Shown here one piece after another: positions 16,094 through 25,986 of a DNA stretch of 64,000 bases (within the stretch, counting starts at the first letter, position 1; every line of letters begins with the position of its first letter). Position numbers and translations under genes: made by a program. Source of the stretch: Blastococcus sp. TF02A-26 (GTDB lineage: Bacteria > Actinomycetota > Actinomycetes > Mycobacteriales > Geodermatophilaceae); contig NZ_QOHG01000013.1 in assembly GCF_003319125.1 (NCBI RefSeq), positions 62,001 through 126,000 on the forward strand, in the 5' to 3' direction. The notes beneath the pieces are model-generated. The model was not told the DNA's origin. It worked only from the letters and a program-made list of their open reading frames with translations, and ran no database searches.

Positions 16094-17880
16094 CCGCCGT
16101 CGCGGAGCGGTCGGGTATCGGCGCCGACCACCTGGAGCCGGCGGCGATGGACCGGGCGCACCGGCACGTCGTCACCAAGGCGCTGTCGGAGTTCGCCCAC
16201 GAGCGCCTCGTCGCGCCGGTTCGCACCGACGGTCCGGACGGACGCACGTGGTGGTCGCTGACCACCGCGCCCGGCACCGTCTACCGGTTCGCCGCGCGGG
16301 TGCTGCCGCTGGAGCACTGGGACGTCGACCCGGCCTCGGTCACCCGCACCGTCGACGGCGCCGACGCACCGCTGGACGCCCTCGCGCTCGTCGACGAGCT
16401 GCAGGCCGACCTCGGCATCCCCGACCCCCTGCTCGGCACCTACCTCGAGGAGGTCAGCGCCACGCTGGCCGGCGCGGCCTGGAAGCTGCACCACCGCCGC
16501 GCCGACGCCCGGGAGCTGGCCCGCGCCGACCTGCAGACCGTCGAGCGGTCGATGACCGAGGGGCACCCCGCCTTCGTCGCCAACAACGGCCGGATCGGCT
16601 TCGGGCTGACCGACTGCACGGCCTACGCCCCCGAGGCGGGGACGCCGGTGCGGCTGGTCTGGGTGGCGGCCCGACGGGCGCTCACCCACCTGGCGCTGGG
16701 CGCCGGCGTCGACGAGGCGGGGCTCTACACCGGCCAGCTCGGCCCGGAGCTGCTGGACCGGTTCGCCGGCCGGCTGCGGTCGCTGGGGCTCGACCCGGAC
16801 GACTACCGCTACCTGCCGGTGCACCCCTGGCAGTGGGAGCACCGGCTGGCGGTCACCTTCGCCGCGGACCTCGGCCGGCGCGATCTCGTGCCGGTGGGGA
16901 CCAGCGAGGACCGCTACCAGGCCCAGCAGTCGATCCGCACGTTCTTCGACCTGGACCGCCCCGACCGGCACTACGTGAAGGTCGCCCTGGCGATCCAGAA
17001 CATGGGCTTCCTGCGCGGCCTCTCGCCGGCCTACATGCGCAGCACGCCGGCGATCAACGACTGGGTGGCCGGGGTGGTCGCCGGCGACCCGGACCTGGGC
17101 GGCTTCGGGATCCTCCGCGAGCTGGCCTCGATCGGGTACACCGGCGACGCCTACCACCGGATGGCCGCGCGCGGGGTGCGCTCCCCCTACCAGCGGATGG
17201 TCGCCGCGCTGTGGCGGGAGAGCCCGGTGCCGGGCCTGGCGGCCGACGAGCGGGCCATGACCATGGCCGCCCTGCTGCACCGCGACGCCGAGGGCCGGTC
17301 GCTGGTCGGCGGGCTGATCGCCGACTCCGGTCTCGAGCCACGGGCCTGGCTGCGCACCTATCTCGACGCCTACCTGCGGCCGGTGCTGCACTGCCTGCTC
17401 GCGCACGACCTCGCGTTCATGCCGCACGGCGAGAACGTGATCCTCGTGCTGCGCGACTCCGTGCCCCACCGTGTCCTCATGAAGGACATCGGCGAGGAGG
17501 TCGCCGTCTTCGGGGACCGGCCGCTGCCGGCCGACGTCGAGCGGGTCCGCGTGGACCTGCCCGACGACGTGCGGCTGCTGTCGGTGTTCACCGACGTCTT
17601 CGACGGGTTCCTCCGCTACCTGGCCACGGTGCTGGACACCGACGGGCTGCTCTCGGCCGAGGAGGTCTGGGGCGTCGTCGCCGAGTGCCTGCTGGGCCAC
17701 CGCGAGGCGCACCCCGACCTGCACCGGCGGTTCGACCTGTTCACCCCGGAGTTCGCGCACTCCTGCCTGAACCGGCTGCAGCTGCGCAACACCCTGCAGA
17801 TGGTCGACCTCGCCGACCAGGCCTCCTCCCTGCAGTACGCCGGCACCCTGGCCAACCCGGTCGCGCGGTACCGACCGTGA
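16090..17880 (+). CDS. desD: NRPS-independent siderophore synthetase, IucA/IucC family (DesD-like)
   Basis: A 596-aa NIS synthetase that adenylates and joins hydroxamate monomers, forming and cyclising a trimer in desferrioxamine pathways. Diagnostic motifs are KLHHRRAD, GHPAFVANNGRIGFG (ATP site), LPVHPWQWEH and AFMPHGENVILVLRD. The C-terminal part is the FhuF-like helical domain. Length is typical of type C synthetases. GTGA junctions on both sides keep it in the des operon. The gene order A-B-C-D matches the classic Streptomyces des cluster. Confidence 0.93.
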   Translation: MTAVAERSGIGADHLEPAAMDRAHRHVVTKALSEFAHERLVAPVRTDGPDGRTWWSLTTAPGTVYRFAARVLPLEHWDVDPASVTRTVDGADAPLDALALVDELQADLGIPDPLLGTYLEEVSATLAGAAWKLHHRRADARELARADLQTVERSMTEGHPAFVANNGRIGFGLTDCTAYAPEAGTPVRLVWVAARRALTHLALGAGVDEAGLYTGQLGPELLDRFAGRLRSLGLDPDDYRYLPVHPWQWEHRLAVTFAADLGRRDLVPVGTSEDRYQAQQSIRTFFDLDRPDRHYVKVALAIQNMGFLRGLSPAYMRSTPAINDWVAGVVAGDPDLGGFGILRELASIGYTGDAYHRMAARGVRSPYQRMVAALWRESPVPGLAADERAMTMAALLHRDAEGRSLVGGLIADSGLEPRAWLRTYLDAYLRPVLHCLLAHDLAFMPHGENVILVLRDSVPHRVLMKDIGEEVAVFGDRPLPADVERVRVDLPDDVRLLSVFTDVFDGFLRYLATVLDTDGLLSAEEVWGVVAECLLGHREAHPDLHRRFDLFTPEFAHSCLNRLQLRNTLQMVDLADQASSLQYAGTLANPVARYRP

Positions 17881-19991
17881 CGACAACCCGCGACGCCTGG
17901 GGCGTGCCGACGGTCCGGGCGGGGTCGCTCGACGACCTCGCCCGGGAGCAGGGCCGCGTCACCGCGGTGGACCGGGCCTGGCAGCTCGAGGTGGAGCGGT
18001 GGCGCAGCGAGGCGACGCTGGCCGCGCACGTCGGCGCGAGCGAGATCGAGTGGGACGCCTTCGCCGCCCGCGCCCGGCTGGACGACACCGCCCGCCGTTG
18101 CTTCGAGGCGTTGGACCCGGCGACGCAGCGGTGGATCACCGCCTACGTCGACGGGGTGCGCGACGGGCTGGCCGAGGGCGCGGCCCGCTCCCCGGAGCTG
18201 CGGGCGCTCGGCTTCCCGACCGGCGGGCACGGCGAGTGGCGGCCCTGGACCCCGCTGGGCGTCTTCGGTGTCCACCACGTCCTCTTCGGCTCGATCGGCT
18301 CGAAGGTCTGGCGCGGGCACCTGGTGCGGTCCTTCGGCCCCGGGCTGGGCCGGGAGCTGGCCGGGGCGCTGGGCCTCGGTCCCCCCGACGGCAGCAACGC
18401 CGTCGCGGTGACCGGCTCGCGGACGGCGTCCGGGCTGCCGCTGGTGGCCGGGGACCCGCACCGGCTGCTGGAGCGACCCGGCATCTACCAGCAGGTGCGC
18501 CTGGTGGCCTCCGACGACGACGTCGACGTGGTGGGGCTGGCCTTCCCCGGCGTCCCGGGAGTGGCCCACTTCGGGCACACGGGCACGGTCGCCTGGGCGG
18601 TCACCAACGCGATGGCCGAGTACCAGGACCTCTACCGCGAGCGGCTGCGCCGCGACGGCGACCGGGTGTGGGCACTGGGCCCCGACGGCGAGGAACCGGT
18701 CGAGGTCGCGACGGTGGAGCTGGCCGTCCGCGACGCGGAGCCGGTGTACGTCGAGACCCTCGAGACCGCGCGCGGCCCGGTCGTCGTCCCCTCGTGGGAG
18801 GGAGCCGGCGGCGAGCCGGAGGCGCTCAGCCTGCGCGCGCCCAGCCGGGTCGACGCCGCGCTGGGCTTCGAGGCGCTGCCGCAGCTGCTGCGGGCCCGGA
18901 CGGCGGCCGACGTCGAGGCCGCACTCGGGTCGTGGGTCGAGCCGGTGAACAGCTACCTGATCGCCGACACCACCGGGGACGTGCGCCAGCTGGTCGCCGG
19001 CCGGGTGCCCGACCGCGCCGTCGCCAACCGCTGGTACCCGGTGCCGGCCTGGGAGCAGGCGTACGCCTGGCGCGGCACGTGCCCGATGCCCGCCGGCCTG
19101 CGGGTGACCGACGACGCCCCCTGGGACGGCGTCGCGGTGACGGCCAACGACGAGCGCCCCGACACGGCGGCGTTCGGCTCCGTCTTCGCCCGGCCGCACC
19201 GCGCGGCCCGTATCCGCGCCCTCGTCGGGGACCGCACCGGCCTGACGCCGGACGAGCTGGTCGCGGTCCTCCTCGACACCGCCACCCCCGCCACGGGGCT
19301 GCTCGACCTGCTGGCCCGCACCGACGGGCCCGCGGCCGGCACCCCGGCCGCCGACCTGCGCGCCGAGGCGCTGGACTGGGACGGGCGGATGGACGCGACC
19401 TCCGTCGGCGCCGGGGCCTTCGCCGCCTGGCGATCCGCGCTGGTGCGCCGGCTGCTCGGCCTGCCGCTGCTCGCCCCGCTGCACCGGCCGGCGGGCGTCC
19501 CCGGGGTCCTGGCGCCGTGGCTGTCCCCCGCCGAGCGGGTCGGGACGTCGCTGGAGCGACTGCTCGCCGTCCTCCCCGGTTCCGGCGTGGACGTCGGCGC
19601 GCTCGTCCGCGAGGCGCTGGTGGACGCCGCCAGCGACCCGGCGCCGGAGTGGGGCGCGACCCACCGGCTGCACACCGTGCACTCCCTCGACGGCACGCCG
19701 TGGCAGGACGCCGTCGTCCGCCCCGCCGACGGCACCCCGCTGGACGGCGACACCGACTGCGTGCAGGCCACGGTGTCCCTGCCCGCCCTGACCGACCTCT
19801 GCCTGCGCGGCCCGGTGGCCCGCTACGTGTGGGACCTCTCCGACCGCGCCGCCGGCCGGTGGGTGGTCCCGCTCGGCGCCGACGGCGCGCCGGGGCCGCA
19901 CGCCGAGGACCAGACGCCGCTGTGGGCCACCGGCTCGTTCGTCCCCGTCCCCCCGACCTCCGAGGAGCCGCCATGTCCGACACCCGCCTGA
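17877..19991 (+). CDS. Penicillin acylase family (Ntn) amidohydrolase in the siderophore operon
   Basis: A 704-aa Ntn hydrolase. The predicted nucleophile is Ser173 in PDGSNAVAV, where autoproteolysis would split a short alpha chain (about 172 aa) from the beta chain. VAGDPHRLLERPG, FPGVPGVAHFGHTG and WVEPVNSYLIADT are family landmarks. Unlike secreted penicillin acylases it starts directly at the RDAWGVPTV motif with no signal peptide, so it should act in the cytoplasm. The GTGA overlap with desD ties it to siderophore synthesis. It may remove or exchange acyl groups on hydroxamates. I recall reports of des clusters carrying a penicillin-amidase gene called desG. Confidence 0.85.
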   Translation: MTTTRDAWGVPTVRAGSLDDLAREQGRVTAVDRAWQLEVERWRSEATLAAHVGASEIEWDAFAARARLDDTARRCFEALDPATQRWITAYVDGVRDGLAEGAARSPELRALGFPTGGHGEWRPWTPLGVFGVHHVLFGSIGSKVWRGHLVRSFGPGLGRELAGALGLGPPDGSNAVAVTGSRTASGLPLVAGDPHRLLERPGIYQQVRLVASDDDVDVVGLAFPGVPGVAHFGHTGTVAWAVTNAMAEYQDLYRERLRRDGDRVWALGPDGEEPVEVATVELAVRDAEPVYVETLETARGPVVVPSWEGAGGEPEALSLRAPSRVDAALGFEALPQLLRARTAADVEAALGSWVEPVNSYLIADTTGDVRQLVAGRVPDRAVANRWYPVPAWEQAYAWRGTCPMPAGLRVTDDAPWDGVAVTANDERPDTAAFGSVFARPHRAARIRALVGDRTGLTPDELVAVLLDTATPATGLLDLLARTDGPAAGTPAADLRAEALDWDGRMDATSVGAGAFAAWRSALVRRLLGLPLLAPLHRPAGVPGVLAPWLSPAERVGTSLERLLAVLPGSGVDVGALVREALVDAASDPAPEWGATHRLHTVHSLDGTPWQDAVVRPADGTPLDGDTDCVQATVSLPALTDLCLRGPVARYVWDLSDRAAGRWVVPLGADGAPGPHAEDQTPLWATGSFVPVPPTSEEPPCPTPA

Positions 19992-20581
19992 CCGACGCCC
20001 GCCTGACGGAGGGGACCCACCCGTTCGGCGACGGCCGCTCGATGGACCTGCGCGTGCTCGACCCGGCCGGCGACGCCCCGCTCGTGCACTCCTGGGTGAG
20101 AGAGGAGCGCTCCCGCTTCTGGGGGATGACCGACCACAGCGAGGAGCAGGTGCGCGACATCTACGCGTTCGTCGACTCCCTCGACACCCACCACGCCTAC
20201 CTGGTGTCGGTCGACGGGGCGCCGGTCGCGCTGCTGCAGACCTACCAGCCGGCCGAGGACCCGGTCGCCGAGGTCTACGAGGTGCAGCCCGGCGACCTCG
20301 GCATCCACCTGCTCATGGGGCCGGCCGCGGCCCGCGAGGAGGGGTTCACCGACCGCCTGGTGGCCGCCCTCGGTGCGGTCGTGCTGCTCGACCCGGGGGT
20401 CCGCCGGGTCGTCGTGGAGCCCGACGCGGGCAACGAGCGGGCCGGCAGCCGCGTCCGCCGCACCGGGTTCGAGCTGGGCCCGCAGGTCGACCTCGGCGAG
20501 AAGCGCGCCCAGCTGGCGTTCCTCGACCGGGCGACCCTCGAGGCGGTCGCCGCCAGCGTGGTGGCGACGCCCACCCGCTAG
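19973..20581 (+). CDS. Second siderophore GNAT acyltransferase
   Basis: A 202-aa protein paralogous to the desC product: both carry LVHSWVREERSRFWGM-like N-terminal and VRRVVVEPDAGNERAGSRVRR C-terminal motifs. The ATG at 19973 sits inside the end of the acylase gene and follows GAGGAG with good spacing. It is probably an N-acyltransferase with a different acyl-donor preference, working with the acylase to diversify the hydroxamate. I recall an extra acyltransferase, desH, accompanying desG in some actinobacterial des clusters. Last gene of the operon; its TAG overlaps the stop of the convergent YunG-like gene. Confidence 0.8.
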   Translation: MSDTRLTDARLTEGTHPFGDGRSMDLRVLDPAGDAPLVHSWVREERSRFWGMTDHSEEQVRDIYAFVDSLDTHHAYLVSVDGAPVALLQTYQPAEDPVAEVYEVQPGDLGIHLLMGPAAAREEGFTDRLVAALGAVVLLDPGVRRVVVEPDAGNERAGSRVRRTGFELGPQVDLGEKRAQLAFLDRATLEAVAASVVATPTR

Positions 20582-20961
20582 CGACCGGCCAGCGCCGCGT
20601 CGACGGCCGCCCGGAACGCGGCGTACTGCGCCGCACCCCGGCGCGGCGGTCCGGGCGGCCGCGGCACCACCCGCGGCTGCTGCACCACCTCGTGCGGCGC
20701 GAACTGCTCGCTGGTCAGGTCGACCTCGCGGCCGTCGGGCAGCCGGTTCCACCAGTGCACGCCCTGCCGGGAGCCGTCCGGGTGCAGCACCTCGGCCAGC
20801 AGCAGGTCCCCGCCCAGCAGGTCCTGGACGGTGAGCGCGGTGACCCCGCACTGACCGCGTGCCGGGTTGCCCGGCGTCCAGTCGGCCAGGTCCACCTCGT
20901 CGCAGGTCTCGCGCGACCACGCCGCCCGGACGGCGGCGGTCACGGTGGCGAGGGTGTGCAC
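20578..20961 (-). CDS. YunG-family protein of unknown function
   Basis: A 127-aa protein. The segment WTPGNPARGQCGVTALTVQ followed by DLLGGDLL matches the YunG family (Trp-Pro-x-Asn-Pro, GQC, TALVVQD), including the conserved Cys. HWWNRLPDGREVDLTSEQF is the other conserved block. Biochemical role unknown. The fold hints at a papain-like Cys/His arrangement, which is speculation. The start is taken as GTG at 20961, where similarity begins, without a strong ribosome site. It overlaps the des-operon terminal gene tail to tail. Confidence 0.65.
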   Translation of the reverse strand: MHTLATVTAAVRAAWSRETCDEVDLADWTPGNPARGQCGVTALTVQDLLGGDLLLAEVLHPDGSRQGVHWWNRLPDGREVDLTSEQFAPHEVVQQPRVVPRPPGPPRRGAAQYAAFRAAVDAALAGR

Positions 20962-20990
20962 GCGCGGAGCATGCCCGCACCCTCCGACGC

Positions 20991-21620
20991 TCAGCGCAGC
21001 AGCAGCCGGTCGACGGCGTCGGCGAACCACTCCCCGTACTGCTGCCCGGTCCACCCCCGCTCCCGGATCAGCCGGTCGGGGGTCTCGATGCCGAACACCG
21101 CCCACCAGGTCTCGGCCGCCGTGTCGACGTCGAGGTCCGGGCGCAGCCACGGCGCCAGCATCTGCACCATCGCCCGGCTGTCGGCGTAGCGACGGGACTC
21201 GTAGTCGACCCACGCCGCACGGACCTCGGGATCGGCCGCGGCGGCCGCCTCGAACATCCGGAGCATCGGTGTCACCGCCGGGCCGCGGTCGGCGGCGATG
21301 TCCCGGAGGGCTGCGAGCTTGCCCGCCTTGTCGGGCGCCTCGGCCAGCCGCACGAACAGGTCCCGCGCCAGGAGCGGGGCCTCCTCGTCGTCCCCCACCA
21401 TCGCGCGGTCCACGCACGCCAGCAGCAGCGCCGCCTTGCCGCCCTGGGCGAAGACGGTCGGGACCGAGACCCCGGCGGCGGCGGCGACGTCCTTCATGGT
21501 CGTCGCCGCGTAGCCGTCGGCGAGGAAGCAGCGTCCGGCCGCGTCGAGCACGGCGGCGCGCGTCCGCCGGGCCTGCTCCGCCCGCAAGGACGAGCGGTAG
21601 ACCCTCTTGCCCTCCGACAC
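20991..21620 (-). CDS. TetR family transcriptional regulator
   Basis: A 209-aa TetR-type repressor. The N-terminal helix-turn-helix spans about residues 18-62 (RTRAAVLDAAGRCFLADGY, then AAGVSVPTVF). The C-terminal ligand domain is of a common actinobacterial type with no ligand inferred. The GTG at 21620 follows a -10-like TAAGGT by exactly 6 nt, so the mRNA is probably leaderless. It diverges from the hemerythrin/Ddn pair across 61 AT-richer base pairs, and those genes are its likely targets along with itself. Confidence 0.88.
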   Translation of the reverse strand: MSEGKRVYRSSLRAEQARRTRAAVLDAAGRCFLADGYAATTMKDVAAAAGVSVPTVFAQGGKAALLLACVDRAMVGDDEEAPLLARDLFVRLAEAPDKAGKLAALRDIAADRGPAVTPMLRMFEAAAAADPEVRAAWVDYESRRYADSRAMVQMLAPWLRPDLDVDTAAETWWAVFGIETPDRLIRERGWTGQQYGEWFADAVDRLLLR

Positions 21621-21626
21621 GGTTCG

Positions 21627-21632
21627 ACCTTA
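21627..21632 (-). promoter_or_regulatory. -10 element of the tetR gene
   Basis: TAAGGT on the reverse strand with a 6-nt gap to the GTG start, the spacing expected for a leaderless transcript. The flanking gap (21633-21660) has the lowest GC locally and should hold the divergent promoter and the TetR operator; I could not define a clear palindrome. Confidence 0.5.
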
Positions 21633-21681
21633 CCGTGCCGCTATTCGTTTTATTAACGCTCTACCCAATAGGGAGGACACC

Positions 21682-22371
21682 GTGACCGCCGTTCCCCAGC
21701 TGCTGCTCGAGGGTCAGGCCGCTGCCCCCGAGGGCCCGATCGACCTCGCCGCCATGTACCTGATGCACCGCGGCTACCGGCGCGACACCGCCGCCTTCGC
21801 CGCCGTCGTCCCCACGGTCGACCCCGACGACCGCGCCCGGTGGGCACTGCTGGCCCGCCGCTACGCGCTGTTCGCCGGGATCCTCCACAAGCACCACTCC
21901 GGCGAGGACCGCGGCATGTGGCCCCTGCTCGCCGAGCGCGGCGCCGACCGGACCGTGCTCGACGCGCTGGAGGCCGACCACGCGGGCATCGACCCGCTGC
22001 TCACCGCCGCGCAGGCCGACCTCGACGCCCTGGCCGCCGGGACCGCCGGACCCGGCACCCGCGAGCGTCTGACGACCACCCTGGCGCGACTGCGCGACGA
22101 CCTCGGCGCCCACCTGGGCCGCGAGGAGCGCGACGGCATGGCCCTGGTGCAGCGGTACCTCACGCAGGAGGACTGGGACCGGCTCGACCGGGAGGTCTTC
22201 GCCGCCGACTACACGCCCCGCGAGGTGCCCGCGACGCTCGGCTGGGTGGCGAACGGTCTGACCGACGAGCAGGTGCGCCGCCTGCCCGGCGCCAACCCGG
22301 TCCTCCTCGCCGTCGCCCGGTTCATGGCCCGCCGCGCGGCGCGGCGCGACGCCCTGGTGTTCGGCCGGTGA
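21682..22371 (+). CDS. Hemerythrin HHE-domain protein
   Basis: A 229-aa protein with a hemerythrin-like four-helix bundle. Candidate di-iron ligands are in MHRGYRRD, HKHHSGEDRGMWP, ADHAGIDP and HLGREERDGM. Possible roles are oxygen, nitric-oxide or peroxide sensing or detoxification. The GTG at 21682 is preceded by GGGAGG at 5-nt spacing, which decides the start over a longer upstream frame. It is coupled to the next gene by GTGA and is likely controlled by the divergent TetR. Confidence 0.85.
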   Translation: MTAVPQLLLEGQAAAPEGPIDLAAMYLMHRGYRRDTAAFAAVVPTVDPDDRARWALLARRYALFAGILHKHHSGEDRGMWPLLAERGADRTVLDALEADHAGIDPLLTAAQADLDALAAGTAGPGTRERLTTTLARLRDDLGAHLGREERDGMALVQRYLTQEDWDRLDREVFAADYTPREVPATLGWVANGLTDEQVRRLPGANPVLLAVARFMARRAARRDALVFGR

Positions 22372-22821
22372 CCCGCGACGCGGTCCTGACCCTGGTCAGC
22401 CGGCACGTCGCGCGGTTGCACACGCGGGTGCTGCGGCGGACCGGCGGCCGGGTCGGCGCCCGGTGGCTCGGCGGGGACGTCGTCCTGCTCACCACCCGCG
22501 GCCGCGTCTCCGGCCGGGAGCGCACGACCCCGGTCCTCTTCGTCCGCGACGGCGAGGACCTCGTGGTGGCCGCCTCCAACGGCGGGATCGACGCCGAGCC
22601 GCAGTGGTGGCTGAACCTCCGGGCCGATCCCCGGGGCGCGGTGGAGGTGGGCGGACGCCGCACCGCGGTGGTCGCGAGCGCCGTCGCCGACACCGACCGG
22701 CAGCGGCTGTGGGACGCGCTGATGGGCCGGTGCGACGCCTACGACGGCTACCAGGCGCGGGTGTCCCGCCGGATCGCCCTGGTGCGCCTCTCCCCGGGCG
22801 GCACCCCTCCCCCGCCCGCGA

Positions 22822-22832
<11 letters not shown>
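22368..22832 (+). CDS. Deazaflavin (F420)-dependent nitroreductase family protein
   Basis: A 154-aa split-barrel flavoprotein of the Ddn family. The motifs LTTRGRVSGRERTTPVLFV and GGIDAEPQWWLNLRADP are characteristic of F420H2-dependent reductases in actinobacteria. The substrate is not predictable. The GTG overlaps the hemerythrin stop, so both are made from one transcript, and a redox-stress role for the pair is reasonable. Its 3' end overlaps the convergent ABC exporter gene by 11 bp. Confidence 0.85.
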
Positions 22833-24702
<1,870 letters not shown>

Positions 24703-24709
24703 GGCGGCG

Positions 24710-24740
24710 ACGCTAGGACCTCCAGCCCACTGGAGGTCAA
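24710..24740 (-). promoter_or_regulatory. Promoter with embedded operator-like palindrome for the ABC exporter
   Basis: On the reverse strand TTGACC (24740-24735) and TAGCGT (24715-24710) form -35 and -10 boxes 19 bp apart. The spacer is filled by a perfect 9-bp inverted repeat, GACCTCCAG and CTGGAGGTC, with a 4-bp centre (24717-24738). A dimeric repressor bound there would block polymerase. No regulator gene is adjacent. Confidence 0.6.
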
Positions 24741-24761
24741 CGACCGTTCGTGCGGACCCGT

Positions 24762-24806
24762 GTGCGGAATGGCGGTTCTGCACGGTGCAGAACCGCCATT
24801 CCGCAC
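24762..24806. repeat. 45-bp perfect hairpin / palindrome
   Basis: Two exactly complementary 22-nt arms (24762-24783 and 24785-24806) flank one G. It lies 10 bp beyond the TPR gene stop and about 20 bp upstream of the exporter promoter. It could terminate TPR transcription, although there is no U-tract. The perfection of the arms also suits a REP-like mobile repeat. Confidence 0.75.
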
Positions 24807-24816
24807 GGGAGCGGGC

Positions 24817-25152
24817 TCAGCGGGTGGCGCCCAGGGCGTCGGCCAGCCGGTGGTGGATGGCGGCCTCGTCGCCCCGGCTCTGCCGCTCGAGGGTGCGGGC
24901 CAGCGCGCGGCGGGCCCAGGCGTTGGACGGGGCGAGCTCCACGAGCCGGCCGAGCGCCTCCTCGGCGCGGGTGAGCTGCGCGGAGGCGAAGTAGCTGCGG
25001 GCGAGCAGTTCGAGCGCGGCCTCGTTGGCCGGTTCGGCCTCGACCACCGGCGCCAGGATCCGCGCGGCCTCGGTCGGCTGCCCCATGGAGAGGAACAGGT
25101 CCGCGCGCAGGTACTCCGAGTGCAGGTCCATCTCGAACGGCTGGGTGGTCAT
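24817..25152 (-). CDS. Tetratricopeptide-repeat protein
   Basis: A 111-aa protein built of about three TPR helix pairs (EYLRADLFLSMGQPTEAARI, EAALELLARSYFASAQLTRA, SNAWARRALARTLERQSRGD). It probably acts as a soluble protein-protein adaptor; partners are unknown. The ATG at 25152 is the start where the family-like MTTQPFEMDLHSEYLRAD sequence begins. It is divergent from the DUF4383 gene and followed by the 45-bp hairpin. Confidence 0.82.
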   Translation of the reverse strand: MTTQPFEMDLHSEYLRADLFLSMGQPTEAARILAPVVEAEPANEAALELLARSYFASAQLTRAEEALGRLVELAPSNAWARRALARTLERQSRGDEAAIHHRLADALGATR

Positions 25153-25269
25153 GCCCGGACAACACGCCCGAGTCGCGAACGATTTCGTGGCGCACGTCCT
25201 AACGGGCGCATCCGGAGTACGGAGCGGCGCGGAAGCCCAGGTGTCGTCCCGAACAACGAGGAGACCGCC

Positions 25270-25950
25270 ATGACCCTGCACCTCTCCCGCCCCCACCGGA
25301 CCCGGGCCTCCGGGGCCACCGCCCTCACCCCCGGCCAGCGCGTGCCGGTGGTGCACCGCATCGGCGCGCTGGTCGTCGCCGCGGTCATCGCCGTGTTCGG
25401 CGTGCTCGGCCTGCTCGACGGCCTCGACTTCTTCTCCACCGACGGCGGGGACGTGCTGGGCCTGAGCTCCAACGGCCTGCTCTCCACGATCTCGATCGCC
25501 ACCGCCGCGGTGCTCGTCTTCTCCGCGTTCCGCAGCCCCCGCACCGCGTCGACCGTCATGATCGTCGTCGGTGTGCTGTTCCTGCTCTCGGCGCTGGTCA
25601 ACCTCGCAGTGCTGGAGACCGGGGCGAACGTGCTCGCCTTCCGGTGGCCCAACGTCGTCTTCTCCGTCGTCGCCGGCCTCGTCCTGCTGCTGCTGGGCGC
25701 CTACGGCCGGGTCAGCGGCAACCTGCCCGCGGACAGCCCGTACGCCAAGCCGGCCGACGACGACCCCGAGCCCGTGGACGAGTCGCCGTCCACGCCGCAG
25801 GAGTACGCCGCGGAGCGGGCGATGCGCGACGCGGAGGTGGCCGTGGTGCAGCACCGGGCCACCCCCGACCAGCAGCGCCGGGTGGCGGCCATGGCCGAGG
25901 TGCGCAGCCGGGCCGACCGCCGTCGGGTCTGGATGTCGTTCGACCGATGA
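25270..25950 (+). CDS. DUF4383 domain membrane protein
   Basis: A 226-aa protein. Four hydrophobic segments fall between residues of about 30 and 150 (LVVAAVIAVFGVLGLLDGL, ISIATAAVLVFSAF, IVVGVLFLLSALVNLAVLE, VFSVVAGLVLLLLGAYG), matching the DUF4383 pattern. A charged cytoplasmic tail rich in Glu, Asp and Arg follows. GAGGAGA precedes the ATG at good spacing. Function unknown; in relatives these are abundant small membrane proteins. Confidence 0.82.
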   Translation: MTLHLSRPHRTRASGATALTPGQRVPVVHRIGALVVAAVIAVFGVLGLLDGLDFFSTDGGDVLGLSSNGLLSTISIATAAVLVFSAFRSPRTASTVMIVVGVLFLLSALVNLAVLETGANVLAFRWPNVVFSVVAGLVLLLLGAYGRVSGNLPADSPYAKPADDDPEPVDESPSTPQEYAAERAMRDAEVAVVQHRATPDQQRRVAAMAEVRSRADRRRVWMSFDR

Positions 25951-25986
25951 GGTGGCGGCCGCGGGGCACGTAGCCTCGCTGCCGTC

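Noticed and set aside
17877-19991. Beta-lactam resistance or degradation gene
   Set aside because: The fold is penicillin-acylase-like, but gene order, coupling to desD and lack of a signal peptide point to siderophore metabolism.
24762-24806. CRISPR repeat or insertion-sequence end
   Set aside because: Single occurrence in the window, no spacer array, no transposase, no target-site duplication visible.
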